Shown here: positions 33,180-44,790 of the stretch, one piece after another
How the letters are laid out: each line of letters begins with the position of its first letter
How positions within the stretch are numbered: the stretch's first letter is position 1
Assembly (NCBI GenBank): GCA_032358165.1
Contig: JAALGY010000030.1
Location: 1,674,001 to 1,738,000 of the forward strand
Length of the DNA: 64,000 bases
Direction of reading: 5' to 3'
Origin: Diplosphaera chodatii
Taxonomy: Eukaryota > Chlorophyta > Trebouxiophyceae > Prasiolales > Stichococcaceae
Notes under the pieces: model-generated
What the model saw: the letters and a program-made list of their open reading frames with translations, nothing else
Database searches by the model: none
What the model was told of the DNA's origin: nothing
Translations under genes and position numbers: made by a program

Positions 33180-35682
33180 ATGGTGCCTTTCGATGCAGAG
33201 AAGAACTGGAAGCATCTAATAGAGAGCTTTGCCGATGTCCGCACGTGCGTAATGCACTTCAACGTCTGACCGTGGAGCACACACCCCTGCAGCATCTGAT
33301 CACGTTGCGTCAATTAGGAGCTCACATTGCAGACTTCGTTTGCAAGGCCAGTGTTGTTGATGCAGAGGCTGCAAGGGGTATAGTGGCCTGTGGGGCCTGT
33401 TTGACTCCAAGGGCAATCAGACAAAGGCATGGAAAGCCGCACGGCTGTTTCACCAGAACGAGGAAGGCACCTGTGAGCAGGCAGGTGCATCTTGCTTTCA
33501 CAGCGAAGACTCATATGACTTGATTTGGTCTAGCAACAGCAGCCTACCAAACTAGGCTTCAGCTCACTACATAAGCATCGCATCATCCAGCCGCACTGTG
33601 GCCGGGTTGAGCAGTGCTTCGGTTCTGATGGCTTGCCCAGCATCTGCACCTGGCTGTGTCTTGAGCGGATGTATGATGTGAAATTTGCTCTTCAACTAAC
33701 GTCCATGAATGGCATGCACGCAGGTGAATGTCTACAACGTGCCTATGGGCTCCAAATGCGAGAGGCGCTCTGATGGTGGCTACCAGAAATCGTGGTGTGA
33801 TGCTGTCCGTCCACCCCGCCTGGGAGTGATGCTGATGTTTGTTGCGCTGTGCATGGAACAAACTCAGTGTGCCTGGCGTTTTTCACCAGTCTAGTTGCCT
33901 TTGTGTAGCGGTGGCCCAACAACGGTGCGTGTACTGTCTGATCACTTGCAAGTCTTCTGCGCAGGCGATTCACCAAGGCGGAGAGCTGCTGCGCAGACGG
34001 CATGTGGCATCCATATCTCAAGAAGGTGCACTATGCAACTGTCTTGTTGATCCAAGCCCAACTGGGACAACATGGCATACAAATGTGATGCTTGCTGAGG
34101 TGTGCGGGCGTTGAAGTTGAATGCAAGCAGCCTTCTGTAGTGGGGCCCCATGGGATGATTAGTGAGGCATCAAGAGCGACAACACGTTTGGCAGTGTCCT
34201 CTAGTCTTGCCTTTGCATTGTGCGCATAGGATGGGATGCTACGTTCACGCATCTTGGGTCTGGATTGGCTTTCGGGAATAGCTACTGTTCCCTTTGCTTT
34301 GCCATTGCAAGAAATCCTTACGCAGGTACATATTTGTTAGTAGTATCACTTATGTATTTGCCGGAGGCCTTGCCCATACGAGTTGATGGACTGGCTCCGG
34401 TCATGCACGTTGCCAATGTGCATAACCCCATATGGGCTGCCTGAGAGTGCTACCTATGTGGGTTGTGCCTATGACTGCCGAGAATGCTGAAGAAGATGTA
34501 TGTGGATGACCCTTTAGGAGGCTACGCTACCCCCTTATTGGAGCATGGAGTTGTTTGTGCGACCCCCGTATGTGGCGTACGGCTACAGTGGCGGTGCTGT
34601 GTACAGCGTTGCCGATGGCACATTCCAGGTTCGTTGCAGCTCATAGCTTGCCGTGCTTCTCTGCAAACTTGAAGCAAAACACGAAACACAGCCCGGCTGT
34701 CGCCTTGCAGTAGCGTAATCTGTTGCCCCTTGCATGCAAATGGGCTCCTACAATTGAGCAAGTGATCACCCCCTCAACCTACCTCCATGGCGAAGCAAGC
34801 TGGGTATGTCTGTGCAGACCCTATTTTACATTAGGGAGGCATTGGCGGACAATGGTCCAGACACACGTCACCCTTGGCATTCATATGATGTTGACGCCCC
34901 GCTCGGCTGGAGTGAATTGAACAGCATCAAGGCGTGGGCAAGGGGGGCAACACCCTGGTCTGGCTATGAGGGGCTGCTTGAACGTGGCTACACGGAGCAG
35001 ATCGTGTTCCATGACGGTGCGACCAAAGCCATGCATCCGGCGTATGATGAAGTGTGTGACTTTTGAGGCCCTCAGCCGGTTGGTGAAGTAGTTCTGACAT
35101 TGCCAGCCATATTCGTGTAAAGCTCAACGCAACATGTGGGCACCGCAGATGGCACCATGTGGCTCAACAGTTGGAGGCACACAGAGGTTACGCCACCCTG
35201 CAGCAACCTTCACATCATGTACCTACCTGGCGGGCAATACATGGCATATCCAGGTATGTACGTCCATATTCATGCATGTGCGGGTGTCAAGTCGGAATCC
35301 AATAATTTCTGTGTGACTACCGTTGTAGAGAAATAAAAGGTGGCCTAGCCGTGCGCGCCGCCTGCATTGCCAGCTACACATCATGGCGTGTCACATTCAG
35401 TGATACCACTGACGTTTGTCATTCACAAGTTTGCTTGCAGTGAAACTGCCCAGGACATCGGCAGAAATGCCAGCGGCGGGATTGACATTTGAATTCGGTG
35501 GCCTACACCCTCCGGAGGATTTCGTATATGATTCTGATGATGCAGAGGGCCATGGCTACACCTACGAATTTTGGCGCACAAGGGTTTGCTATGGCCAAAA
35601 CGGTCGCATCTCAAGCATCACACTTGAAGCACCTACACAGTGGCACACCAGCTGGAACGAAGGGACCAGTATAAAGTCATAG
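33180..35682 (+). CDS. Tandem paralogue 3: uncharacterised, possibly DUF3598/lipocalin-like
   Basis: Nine exons: 33180-33244, 33366-33480, 33724-33794, 33965-34025, 34230-34325, 34518-34628, 34818-35016, 35149-35253, 35441-35682; 354 residues ending at TAG. Exons 2, 3, 4, 7 and 8 have the same lengths as in copy 2 (115, 71, 61, 199, 105). It is the most diverged copy: SGLWGLFDSKGNQTKAW, SCCADGMWHPYLKK, MELFVRPPYVAYGYSGG, PPCSNLHIMYLPGGQ, AGLTFEFGGLHPP. A longer acidic loop precedes CYGQNGRISSITLE. Intron 33481-33723 is GC-AG as in the other copies, but the intron after exon 6 uses a normal GT donor here. Role unknown; three intact frames argue that all copies are under selection. Confidence 0.78.
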
Positions 35683-36735
35683 TCGTTGCTGCCCCATGCA
35701 TGCGCAGCACATATGTGAACAAACTGTTGCCGTGCTATTGTTGCTGCCCCTTTATTGCAATTGCAAACATCAAGCACTTGAAAGCCCTACCGTCAACAAA
35801 CCCCGCATCCATCTGCTGCAACCCTACTGATGATGCCGAGTGGCATGGTTTGGTCATGGCCATCCTGTGGATGGATCTCCGAGATCAGCCTAGTTGGAGT
35901 TTGGTCACTTCACAGGGTGGACACCGGGTCGTTCCAGAAAATGGACACATGTTGTCAGAGCAATGACTGCGCCGGCTCTCTCGTTGCTCGCCCAGCATCA
36001 AGGAGATCATTGATGCCTTGTCCTGCTGATGGGCCTGTGATGCTTGGCTTCAGATGAGATAAGTTTGATCAGCACTACAGGAACTCTGCCGCCGGGGGCA
36101 TGGCACGTTCATGTCAGGCGCCGTGACTCAGCGCTCCAAAGCGTCCAAATTACGTCGGTGGGTGTCACGGGTTCACGCAGCGGGGTGCTTCGGCAGCCGG
36201 CTGCCGCGTGCGTTACAAACCACTGCGCAATGAGCGGGACACGCACGCCATGTACGCAGAATCTGCACCCGCTTGCATGCCGATCAGACTTTACCGACGC
36301 TTCATCATCACAAGTCTGTAACGGACGCTTGGAATGCATCCGCGGCGCAGGCAGCATGCTGAGAGCACGATGGATGCAGATAGCGCAGCCGCCGCGGCAA
36401 GGGGCACCACTGCTTGATGGTGGTCAACATGGCCTCCGGTGCCGCCCACCTCGCGCGGTCTCACTGCTGAAAGCAACAACGGCTCGTGCAGAAGTCATGG
36501 TCAGCACGCACAACACGATCATTGCACAGCTGAACTGCAGCAGCAACAAGGTGGCGGGCACAGCAGCAGGCGGTGTGTGTTGCGGCCCTGCTGGGATGAC
36601 AGGATATGCCAGCGCACACCAGCACAGGCAGACCGCCTGTGCAGCCAGCCGGCAGAATCAGCCACACCGGACACAGCTTCAGCAGTCGCCTGAACTGCCA
36701 TCACAGCAGGATAGCGCACTGCCAGGTGTGAAACC
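35683..36735. other. No confident gene
   Basis: About 1 kb between paralogue 3 and the kinase. The frame 36044-36739 is open for 231 codons on the plus strand but is Gln/Ala/Cys-rich with no motif, and its minus-strand counterpart is also open, so I do not call it. It should include the kinase promoter. Confidence 0.4.
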
Positions 36736-39227
36736 ATGAATCATCTTCATCTTAACAGCTCGTTTTCGCACGTGACAATGGCAGCACAGCAGCACGTGGT
36801 GGGCGTTGCTGCCTGTTCTGGACTCTTGTGCAACCTTCCAATCAGCAGTGTGCCAGGTGTGCCACAATCCTGCACTGTTGAGTGCTCGCCCTTGACCGCA
36901 TCGTCACATGTGAATCTGTCGCGCTACCTACATTCAGGTCCAACATGGAGCGGCGACTTGCAGCTGGGCGACATGCTAGATGGTCGCTACAGGGTGCTCG
37001 AAGTTTGGGGCGCGGCAGCAGCGGCGTCACTTACAAGGTATGCAGCCGCTGCCGTGGGTGTGCCGCCCACTGGGCAGCCCATTGGCCGCAGAAAGGGTGT
37101 GTGCGTGTGGCGAGTAGTTGAACAGCTGCATTCTCATGAATCTCTGAGCATGCCAATGCAGATCATGAGTGTTGCCGTTCATGCAGGCAGAGCCCCTGTA
37201 TGGTGCAGCGCCTCACCCTGTAGCGATCAAAGCGCTTTCGCTGCGGGGCCTCCGCGGCGATTGGAAGGCGCTGGAGCTTTTCCAGCGGGAGGTCAAAACC
37301 CTGGAGGCCCTGCAGCACCCGGGCATCCCGAGGTACCTGGAGTATTTTGAGGTGGACACGCCCTATAACAAGGGCTTCTACTTGGTTCAGGTGGGTGTCG
37401 TGCCGGCTCTTGTGTATCAGTGATCATGCAGAACGAAGCTCTTATTAGCTGACACAGGGTGGTGTCGCTTTGTTGCATGAGTCTGTTTCATGTCAGCATT
37501 GCAGCCAGCAGCCACTGTGAGCTGGTTGCAGCAAGCAAGCGGCTGTAGCGACATGCATGAACGGCAGCTGTGGCTCGCACACAGAGGAATGATCGATGGT
37601 GAAAGCAGTCAGTCTGTCCAGCAACAGTGCTCTCCATCCTTGCAGGCTCTGGCCCCTGGCAAGTCCCTAGCGCAGGCGGTGGCAGACGGCTGGCGATGCA
37701 GCGAGGAGGATGTGAAGCAGATAGCTGTGCAGATCCTGGACACCCTGCAGTACCTCGGCAGCCGGCGGCCCCCGGTGACGCACAGGTACCTCCTCTCCAA
37801 CCACACTGCCTGTGGCTGTTTGCTGACTTGCAACAATAGAATGCTCACCTGCCGCCTGCCTCAGGCAGGCAGCTTGGTGGGGGACCAATGATGTTCAGAA
37901 AGTAGTGCATCACACACACAGTACAGAAATCCATGCCTGAGGACCGATCACAGACAGGAGATGCTCGTTTCCACGAAGGGACGTCAAGCCGGACAACATC
38001 GTCCTACGGATGGTGGGCCCCCGGCCCTGCGTGTACCTGGTTGACTTCGGCGGCGTGCAGGTGACAACAGATGCACAGCATGACCCGCTGCTGCTCGCCA
38101 TAACGTGCTGACAGTGCTCATGTCTGCTGCACACGCGGACCAGGTGTTGACAAGCAAGCTTTGACAGCACAGCATGCACGCCCCGCTGTAGTTAGGCAGC
38201 AATGCTCTATGCTTGTGACATGCAAATGTGGGGAGCATGGCCCCTCGCTTGTATGCGTGTACATCAGTAGAAGTGACACCTTCCACATGCGCACCTCAGC
38301 ATGCTGCATACAGCCCTGCCATGATGTCATTGTGTGCCCACATGTAGGCAGCAGCTGCCGTAGGCGCCAGTGGCATGGACACCACAGTGGTGGGAACCTA
38401 CGGCTACATGGCGCCCGAGCAGTTCCGCGGCGCGGCGTCGCCCGCCTCCGACCTGTACGGCCTCGGCGGCACGCTGCTCTTCTTGCTGTCAGGTGCAACG
38501 ACATGCACAGCACAGCTGGACAACGAGCAGCCTTGGCATGGGAACACTTCTGCAGTGTAGTGGGCGTCACAATTTGCCAGAGTCCTCAACACATGCGCTG
38601 TGATGCAATGCTGCTCCAATATACAGCTTGATGTGCCGCCTTGTCTGCTGTGCAACCTGTCTTGACAGCTGGCTCACTGGGCATCCCGTGCATGAAGCAC
38701 ACATGGCATGGTGTCGTTTTGGATGCGCCATGTGTCCGCTTTATGACCTGAAGGGAATTTGTCTGGAATGCGCAGGCAGGCCGCCCAGCGCGTTCCAGGA
38801 GCACAAGCTGCGCCTGGACTACGGCGAGGACCTGATCGCCGACCCCACCCTGGCCGCCGTGGTCGGGGGACTGCTGGAGCCGCTGAAAGAGGAGCGGCTG
38901 TCGGCGGCGGCCGCCCTGCAGCTGCTGCGGGCGCCGGCTGCAGTTGCCGCGCCGGTCGCTGACCCCGCAACGCCGCCGAGAGCAGCTGGGCGAGGGCGGA
39001 AGCCCAGCGGCAGAGCGGCGCTTCGTGCAGCAATCCGCGAACGTGCTGCGGCATTCGTGCAAATGCAAGCCGCCAGGGAGGCCCTGACGGAAGCAGACAG
39101 GGCAAGGGAAGAAAAAAGGCTGCGGACCGACCGTGGTGTCGCAGAAGCAGTGGAGCGGCTGCAACGACAGGCAAGTGCAGAGGCAGGAGCTCATAGACCA
39201 TGCACCGCCCCGCTTGGCCTGCCGTGA
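36736..39227 (+). CDS. Serine/threonine protein kinase (frameshift in glycine loop)
   Basis: Exons: 36736-37037, 37187-37390, 37646-37785, 37979-38060, 38348-38492, 38776-39227. Kinase motifs run in order: [13 protein letters not shown] and [10 protein letters not shown] (glycine loop), VAIK (catalytic Lys), [23 protein letters not shown] (catalytic loop), VDFGGV (DFG), [11 protein letters not shown] (activation segment end), [13 protein letters not shown], and [17 protein letters not shown]. The full set of catalytic residues suggests an active enzyme. A basic, Ala/Arg-rich helical tail of about 100 residues follows. Within exon 1 the RYRVLE and LGRGSSG blocks are in different frames; one base is missing around the tttgggg run near 37004-37010. 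That could be a sequencing error or a recent mutation. A CAG/gcaagt near 39170 could be a further GC donor, changing the C-terminus. Confidence 0.8.
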
Positions 39228-40874
39228 GCTGCCACTCGCACATGCTTGTGGCGGCGCACGGCTGGCTGTCCTCTGGCGTTCTTGGTGCCCTCACTGCAAC
39301 ACTGCATGGTCGTTGTCGTGGTGCATCCTGCATGCAATGCGTACAGCATCTTGTGGGCTGGCCATGCATGGCGCTCCAGACTCTCGGTCATGTAGTGTGC
39401 ACTGCCTGCAGAATCGTGCAAGGCACACCCGGAAGGCCCTTACCTGGGTATTGTCATGGCTCTGCATCAGCACCTATGCATGGTACAATGGCCTGTTACA
39501 CGGCAGACTTGGCGTGTTGACCATCATAATTCTGGTGAGCTTGAATCATCTGTGACCCCGCTGGGACCAACTCTGCCGAAGTTTGCAGCGCACAACAGGC
39601 AGTGCGTCTCCAGCTGCTGTCAAGCGCAAGAGCTGTGCCATCAAACTTCTGCAGCAGTATTTACACCAGATCCTGCTGTTGCAGGCCAACTTGTTGTCAA
39701 TTGTGGAGCAGTACGCACAAGCAGCGGCAGTAGGTCAAGCTACCAAGTCACATGCAGCAGACACGAACGCAGGGGTGGGCAGGCAGCGGCAGGCGCACAC
39801 TGCGCAGCGGCTGTGACATCATGCGCCACTGCAGCGGTGGCGCTGAGTCCAAGGTGCGGGAATGTATTGTATCATATTTTCTTGTTGTGAGACGCTGTGC
39901 CCTGCCCTGCCATGCCCTGTCCTGTGCTGTGGCAGTTCTACTGTGTACGAGTGCTGACCCCGCGAGGCTTGCGTACCAGCCGTTGCCTTTGCGCGATGCA
40001 GGTGGCCGCATTGGCATGCTTGTTGTCCAGAAGATATGGCACCAGCGCGCCAGCCGGCATGCCCTGCGCTGCAACAGCAGGACTCTTGAAGCAGCGGCGG
40101 CAGCAGCACGCAGCAGCAGCAGCGGCGGTGGCGGCGGCAGCAGCAGCAGCGGCGGTGGCGGCGGCAGCAGCAGCAGCAGCAGCCGCAGCAACAGGAACAG
40201 GAGCAGCAGCACCACCACCTCCTCTCAAAGGCAACGTTGCGGCATTTTAGTGTGTGCAGCCCAGCACAACTGCATGACATGGCGGCATCAGCACTACGTG
40301 CGGAAAGCAGCTATCCTGCTGTAAGCTGCCAAATATATATTGCAATCTTGTCTATCCGGACACCTTATGTTTGTGAGGGTCTGAGCATCACCTTATGCTC
40401 TTATGGGTAAAGCAGACCTTGGGTAAAGCAGACCTTGGGACATTCTGCATGCCAGACTGTGAATGTGTATTGTCAACAGAGATGGATCAGTAGGATTCAA
40501 CACAGCATGAAACGCTGGATGGAACAATGGATAGCACGAAGCAATTGTGTGGGTGTGTTATCGGGCCACGCCATCGTGCAGCGGCAGCCTTCACCGCTGC
40601 GTGGCATATCGCTGAACCGCAGCTGAATGACGTTCCCACTGATGTACGCTGCCCATTCCATGTCCCCACACGGCAGCGCTGTGGGGATCATAGCTCATCG
40701 CCATGGTGCAGCTGCACCGCTGCACCCCTGGATCTGGATCTGCATCTGCATCTCATGCTGTACCTCAGCAGCCCTGGTGTCCTTTGCTCCCGCTGCCCCT
40801 GCCTACATCTGCTCATCTTGCCTGATCACAGGAGGTGTTAAGCCGGCTTCCCAGTGTCAGCAGAAGGTACTGCA
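39228..40874. other. Mostly unassigned stretch with repeats
   Basis: The segment 39583-39816 is an open plus frame with a helical, Leu/Gln-rich stretch (KLLQQYLHQILLLQANLL), but no start or splice context is clear. A 16-nt direct repeat (gggtaaagcagacctt) lies at about 40405-40437. The part around 40735-40800 recurs near 43180-43250 and 46055-46140, so it belongs to the duplicated coiled-coil gene unit. Confidence 0.4.
40085..40215. repeat. GCA/GGC trinucleotide-rich tract
   Basis: Runs of agc and ggc triplets with two near-identical blocks of about 33 nt. In different frames it reads as poly-Ala, poly-Ser/Gly or poly-Gln/Arg, on both strands, so long open frames here are compositional. Confidence 0.85.
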
Positions 40875-42934
40875 ATGGTCAGCTACAAAGTCCTTTCACG
40901 CGAGCATGGCACTCGCATGCCAGCCAGCTGCCAGCCGCGGTGGACTTTCTGCTCCATCAGACGCCACAGTGCCCGTGAGTCATGCCAATTTCATGCACAT
41001 CAATTGCGAGGCAGATCATAGCCCGTTTCATCAGCGTGCATGGGGTGGCTTGACTGCAATCGGTTCTGCAGGTTGCACCCAGCGGCAAGCACATGCGCCC
41101 CCTTCGGTCATTGCCTGGTGCTTGTCCCGCGGCGAACGCGGCTCAATATCGGCTGATGGTCTGAGGCCTGCGTGGTCAGCTAGCTGAGCCGCTGACTCGA
41201 CTGGTGCGCTGTCATGTCATGGTCGGCGGTTGCCGATCGTCCGGGCATGGAGCCTGGTTCGACCACCAGAATCTGTTGGCTACAAGCCAGCCAATGCTGC
41301 AAGCGCTTGCCGTTCGTGCAGCTCCTGCCTGCTCACCAGCGGGTCTGCTCGCTTTAGCATGCGGCACACCATGATGAGGGAGGGCTTGGCCCAGCAGCAC
41401 AAGTGGTATCTGCGTGCACGTCCTATGTGTATTTGGTGAAACAGGATCAGAGATCATCATCACTACCGTGGCCACAGCACCATGCTTTGTGGTGCGCCTG
41501 CCGCTGCGCAGTTGTTGGGAGGCGAGCTAGGGATTCTGGGAGAGCAGGCTGCTGTATGGCCAACTTCTCCTCAATGGTGCGTGTGCTCGATGATGCAGCG
41601 CGGAGCAGGCAGCGCTGGCGATGTGTCGTGCCAGCTGCTGATGGTGCGGGGCTGCCGCCACAGCCAGCCGGGAGTGGCGGGGAGTGGCAGAGCATGCGAA
41701 ATGAGATTGCCGAAGTCAAGCAGCGAATCGACCGCCTGGAAGCGCAGCTCGGCGAGCAGAACGTCCGGAATGCAGCAGTGAACCAGGGTCAGGGCAGGAG
41801 GAAGCGGAGAACAGGGCGGAGGCCTGCACTGCTGGTCACTGGCGCTGCAGGGCCGCCTCTGCAGCCGGCCGTCGGTGGTGGAGGGTGCGCAGCCATGGGT
41901 GACGCAAATGATACACTGACGGCCGCAATCGACAGCGCCAACAAGCAGATGGCTGAGCACGACAAATGGATGGACCGCATGGAACGGCAGGCGAGTAACT
42001 TGCCATGTTTAACACGCATCTGTAACAGCATTGGTGCCGTGATCATGCTTGTGCAATAACGCTGGCGCCTTTGCATCACCGACATGCATCGCTCAATAAG
42101 GAATGCAGTAGTACTGATGTTGACATGCCTTGTCAGCGCTGTGACATTGTAAATCCACGAATATGTAGCACCTTGTGCAGTGTCAGTGTCGGCTGTGCCG
42201 TGCACTGTCAGCTGCGTCATGGTGGCAGCTGACGTACCTGAGATGCCATGCATTGCATGCAGATGCGAATAAAGGGATTTCTGAGATACTTCATCTTGGT
42301 CCTGTTTTGGCTCTACATCGGGCACCACGCCTGGACCACCGGAAGGCTCGACCACCCCATTGCCTCACTTCGGCAACTGCTGGCACGCTGGCAAGCTTGC
42401 TGTCATGCACACCCCTACGCTCTTGTATTCACATCTTGCTTCAGCAGTTGTAGAGAGCGTGATCAAGCAGAGTTGCAACTGAACACTGAACAACAGAGCA
42501 AATTGCTCCCTGGCGCAGGTGGATGTGCATGTGATGTCACCATGAAAATGCGTGCGTGGTGGCGGACAGCGACTATTGCTGCCCGCTGTTGCCCAGCAAC
42601 AAAGTTGCACGGTTGCCAGGCGAGGGTTGGCTGTATGATATCAAACCATCCAACAACGGCAGCATCAGCAGGGCGGGGATGGTCAGTGGTGTTTGCACGG
42701 ATGATGTCAAGGGGGAAGGTGGAGGCAGACAGCAGGTGTGCACCGCCTGCAGGACCGCCGGCTGCTACTGCCAGTGCGGTGGGACCACAGCAGGCCACGC
42801 ACACTCCCAAGTGCGGGTCTGTGCTGCGTGTGCCGTGCTCACCATTGCAGCCTGTACACATGCTGGCCTCACAGCTGCTTGTCCTGCTGGTCACGGTCGG
42901 CGACTGCCTGCTGAGGGGCGGACGGCAAGGCTGA
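40875..42934 (+). CDS. Coiled-coil tail-anchored family, copy A
   Basis: Three exons: 40875-40974, 41599-41990, then from 42263. Exon 1 (100 nt) gives an N-terminus with CQPRWTFCSIRRHS; exon 2 begins RSRQRWRCVV and holds a charged coiled coil (EIAEVKQRIDRLEAQLGEQN) and a second helical segment (ANKQMAEHDKWMDRMERQ). Exon 3 opens with a hydrophobic segment, FLRYFILVLFWLYIG. The same arrangement with the same intron phases (1, then 0) occurs in copies B, C and D. Intron 41991-42262 is GC-AG (CAG/gcgagt). Unlike its relatives, exon 3 stays open to 42934, so the C-terminus is uncertain: another intron (for example a donor near 42520) may shorten it. I do not recognise the family; a membrane-anchored adaptor is inference. 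Confidence 0.55.
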
Positions 42935-43329
42935 ACTCTGATGCTCTTGATGTGTGTGCAGCTGCAGGATACCCAGAAGGGCAGCTAGCAGCAGCAGCTT
43001 CCGTCAAGCAGCGGCGGTCTTACCGCTTCGGCTTCCTGCAGCGCCTGCTGATGTAGTTGTCGTCAGTGTTGCAGGCTGCCACCAACTGCTTTGATGTACA
43101 CCATGCCTCGCGAGTTTGGGCCACCGCTCGCAGCGTGGTGCAGCTGCAGTTCTGCTCTTCTGCACCCCCTGCATCTGATTCTGACGTTGGATCTGGATCT
43201 CCCGTACCTCAGCAGGACAGTAAAGAGGACACCGGTGTCCTTTGCTTCCGCCCCCCCTCGCTGGCATCTGCTTGACATTTTCCTGTAATAGGTTCGGGTG
43301 CTGCTCCAGCGGACATCACAGCCATTCCC
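42935..43329. other. Spacer between coiled-coil copies A and B
   Basis: The part near 43140-43260 (repeated ggatctggatct followed by gtacctcagcagg and tgtcctttgc) is homologous to stretches 5' of copies A and C. This looks like a shared 5' flank or UTR of the gene family. Confidence 0.5.
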
Positions 43330-44790
43330 ATGGCCCTTTGCAAAGTCCCTTTGCGTGGATCTAACATGCGCATCGCAGCTGAGCAGGGAACAAACCCGCC
43401 ACTGCTGCCGCTCTTCCGCCCCAGCACATTTCCCTCTACTCGTGAGCTGATTTTGATCCTTCAGCAGATCCCATGTGTAGTTGTGAAGCAAGTCTCTCAC
43501 CACCCTGCATGGGTGGGGCTGCCTGCAGATGTGTAGGTCTGCATCACACTGTGCAGAAATCACATAAACGGTAGGCTTGCAAACGACGGTCAAGTTGTGA
43601 TCACGGCTGCTCGCCGTGGTACGGGCTGTGGCTTGTATGTTCAGCTGCTAGCTCCTGGGGCTTGGCATGCGCAGCTGTGATGTCATACCTGACTGACGCA
43701 TGTCATGGTGGGTTGCTCAGCACCGTGAGGATGCAGTTGCGGGAATCAGACAGGACCGCAGTCGTTTCACGAACAACTGCTCGTTACACTACGAGCGTGC
43801 GCCTGCATGCAGCAGCATGCGGCAGGTCACTCGGCAACTCAACCAGCATCTGCATGCACCCCCCTATGTCGGGTTCAGAGATCGAGGGCGTCAAGATGCA
43901 TAGGATCGTTCATGCTCGACAGCAGCCCCAGTGGTGGAATGCTGTCAGCTGCAAACCGTGTTCTTTCTACACCCGCTACTGTGCTCGGCACCGGCGCACA
44001 TGCTGAAGACCAGGCCAACATCAGGGCAGCCAGCCGATTGTGTGGCTCCAATATCACAGTGACTTCTCACCTTTGCAGCGCGGAGCAGGCAGCAGTGGCG
44101 GAGAGTCGTGCGCGCCACTGGCGGTCTTGAGCCGCCGCCACAGCCAGCCAGCAATGGGCAGGAGTGGGAAAGCATGCGCCGGAGGCTTGCCGCCCTGGAG
44201 CAGAAGGTCGACCGCCTGGCAGCAGAGGTCAATGGGCGAACTGCCAAGTATCAAGCAGGCGTCCAGGCGCAGGACAGCCGACAGCAGAGGACTGGACAGA
44301 AGCGTGCCGAGCCAGCCGCTGGCGCTACAGGGCCGCCGCCGGGGCAAGGTGGTGATGCGGAGCAGCGCGCGGCATGGCGCAAGGCAGCCGCGGCCCGCCT
44401 GGAGCTGACACCCGAGCAGGCCGAGGCCCTGACTGACGAGCAGTACGAGATGCTGGAGGAATGGGACAAGGAGGTATGGATGCTTATAACCGACAGCAGT
44501 GCATGTGCACGTCAGAAGTGGCACAGTGTTTGAGGTGCCTGCGCATTGGACAACGCATGATTGCTTGTGCAACTCGACCTCAACACTTCCCTTCACCGCA
44601 TCCCTGTCTGTCTGCAGACATGCAGCACTTGGTGTGTTGCTGGAGGGCCAAGGCAGCCATCAGCCGAGTGGTGGTAGCTCATGTCACTGTAGAAATTGGT
44701 GTTCATTGCGTGCAGGACCGTCTTCAAAGTCTGATGGGGTGGGCAGTTCCAGTGTTCTATGTGGTTGCTGCCCTGACCATGCGCAAGTGA
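43330..44790 (+). CDS. Coiled-coil tail-anchored family, copy B
   Basis: Three exons in phase: 43330-43441, 44079-44473, 44716-44790; 193 residues. Exon 2 starts RSRQQWRRVVRATGG, nearly identical to copy A, then PPPQPAS and a strong coiled coil (RRLAALEQKVDRLAAEV). A C-terminal helix follows (RAAWRKAAAARLELTPEQAE). Exon 3 is 24 residues: DRLQSLMGWAVPVFYVVAAL and a final MRK, a single hydrophobic segment with a basic end, as in tail-anchored proteins. Both introns are GT-AG; the second (GAG/gtatgg) corresponds to a GC-AG intron in copies A, C and D. Intron 1 is about 640 nt. Function unknown; it is the most complete tandem copy and the best reference for the family. Confidence 0.65.

Noticed and set aside
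36044..36739. 231-codon plus-strand frame before the kinase
   Set aside because: No motif, no start context, biased composition and open antisense frames.
39583..39816. Leu/Gln-rich helical frame
   Set aside because: Single open frame without start, splice signals or related copies; not enough to call a gene.
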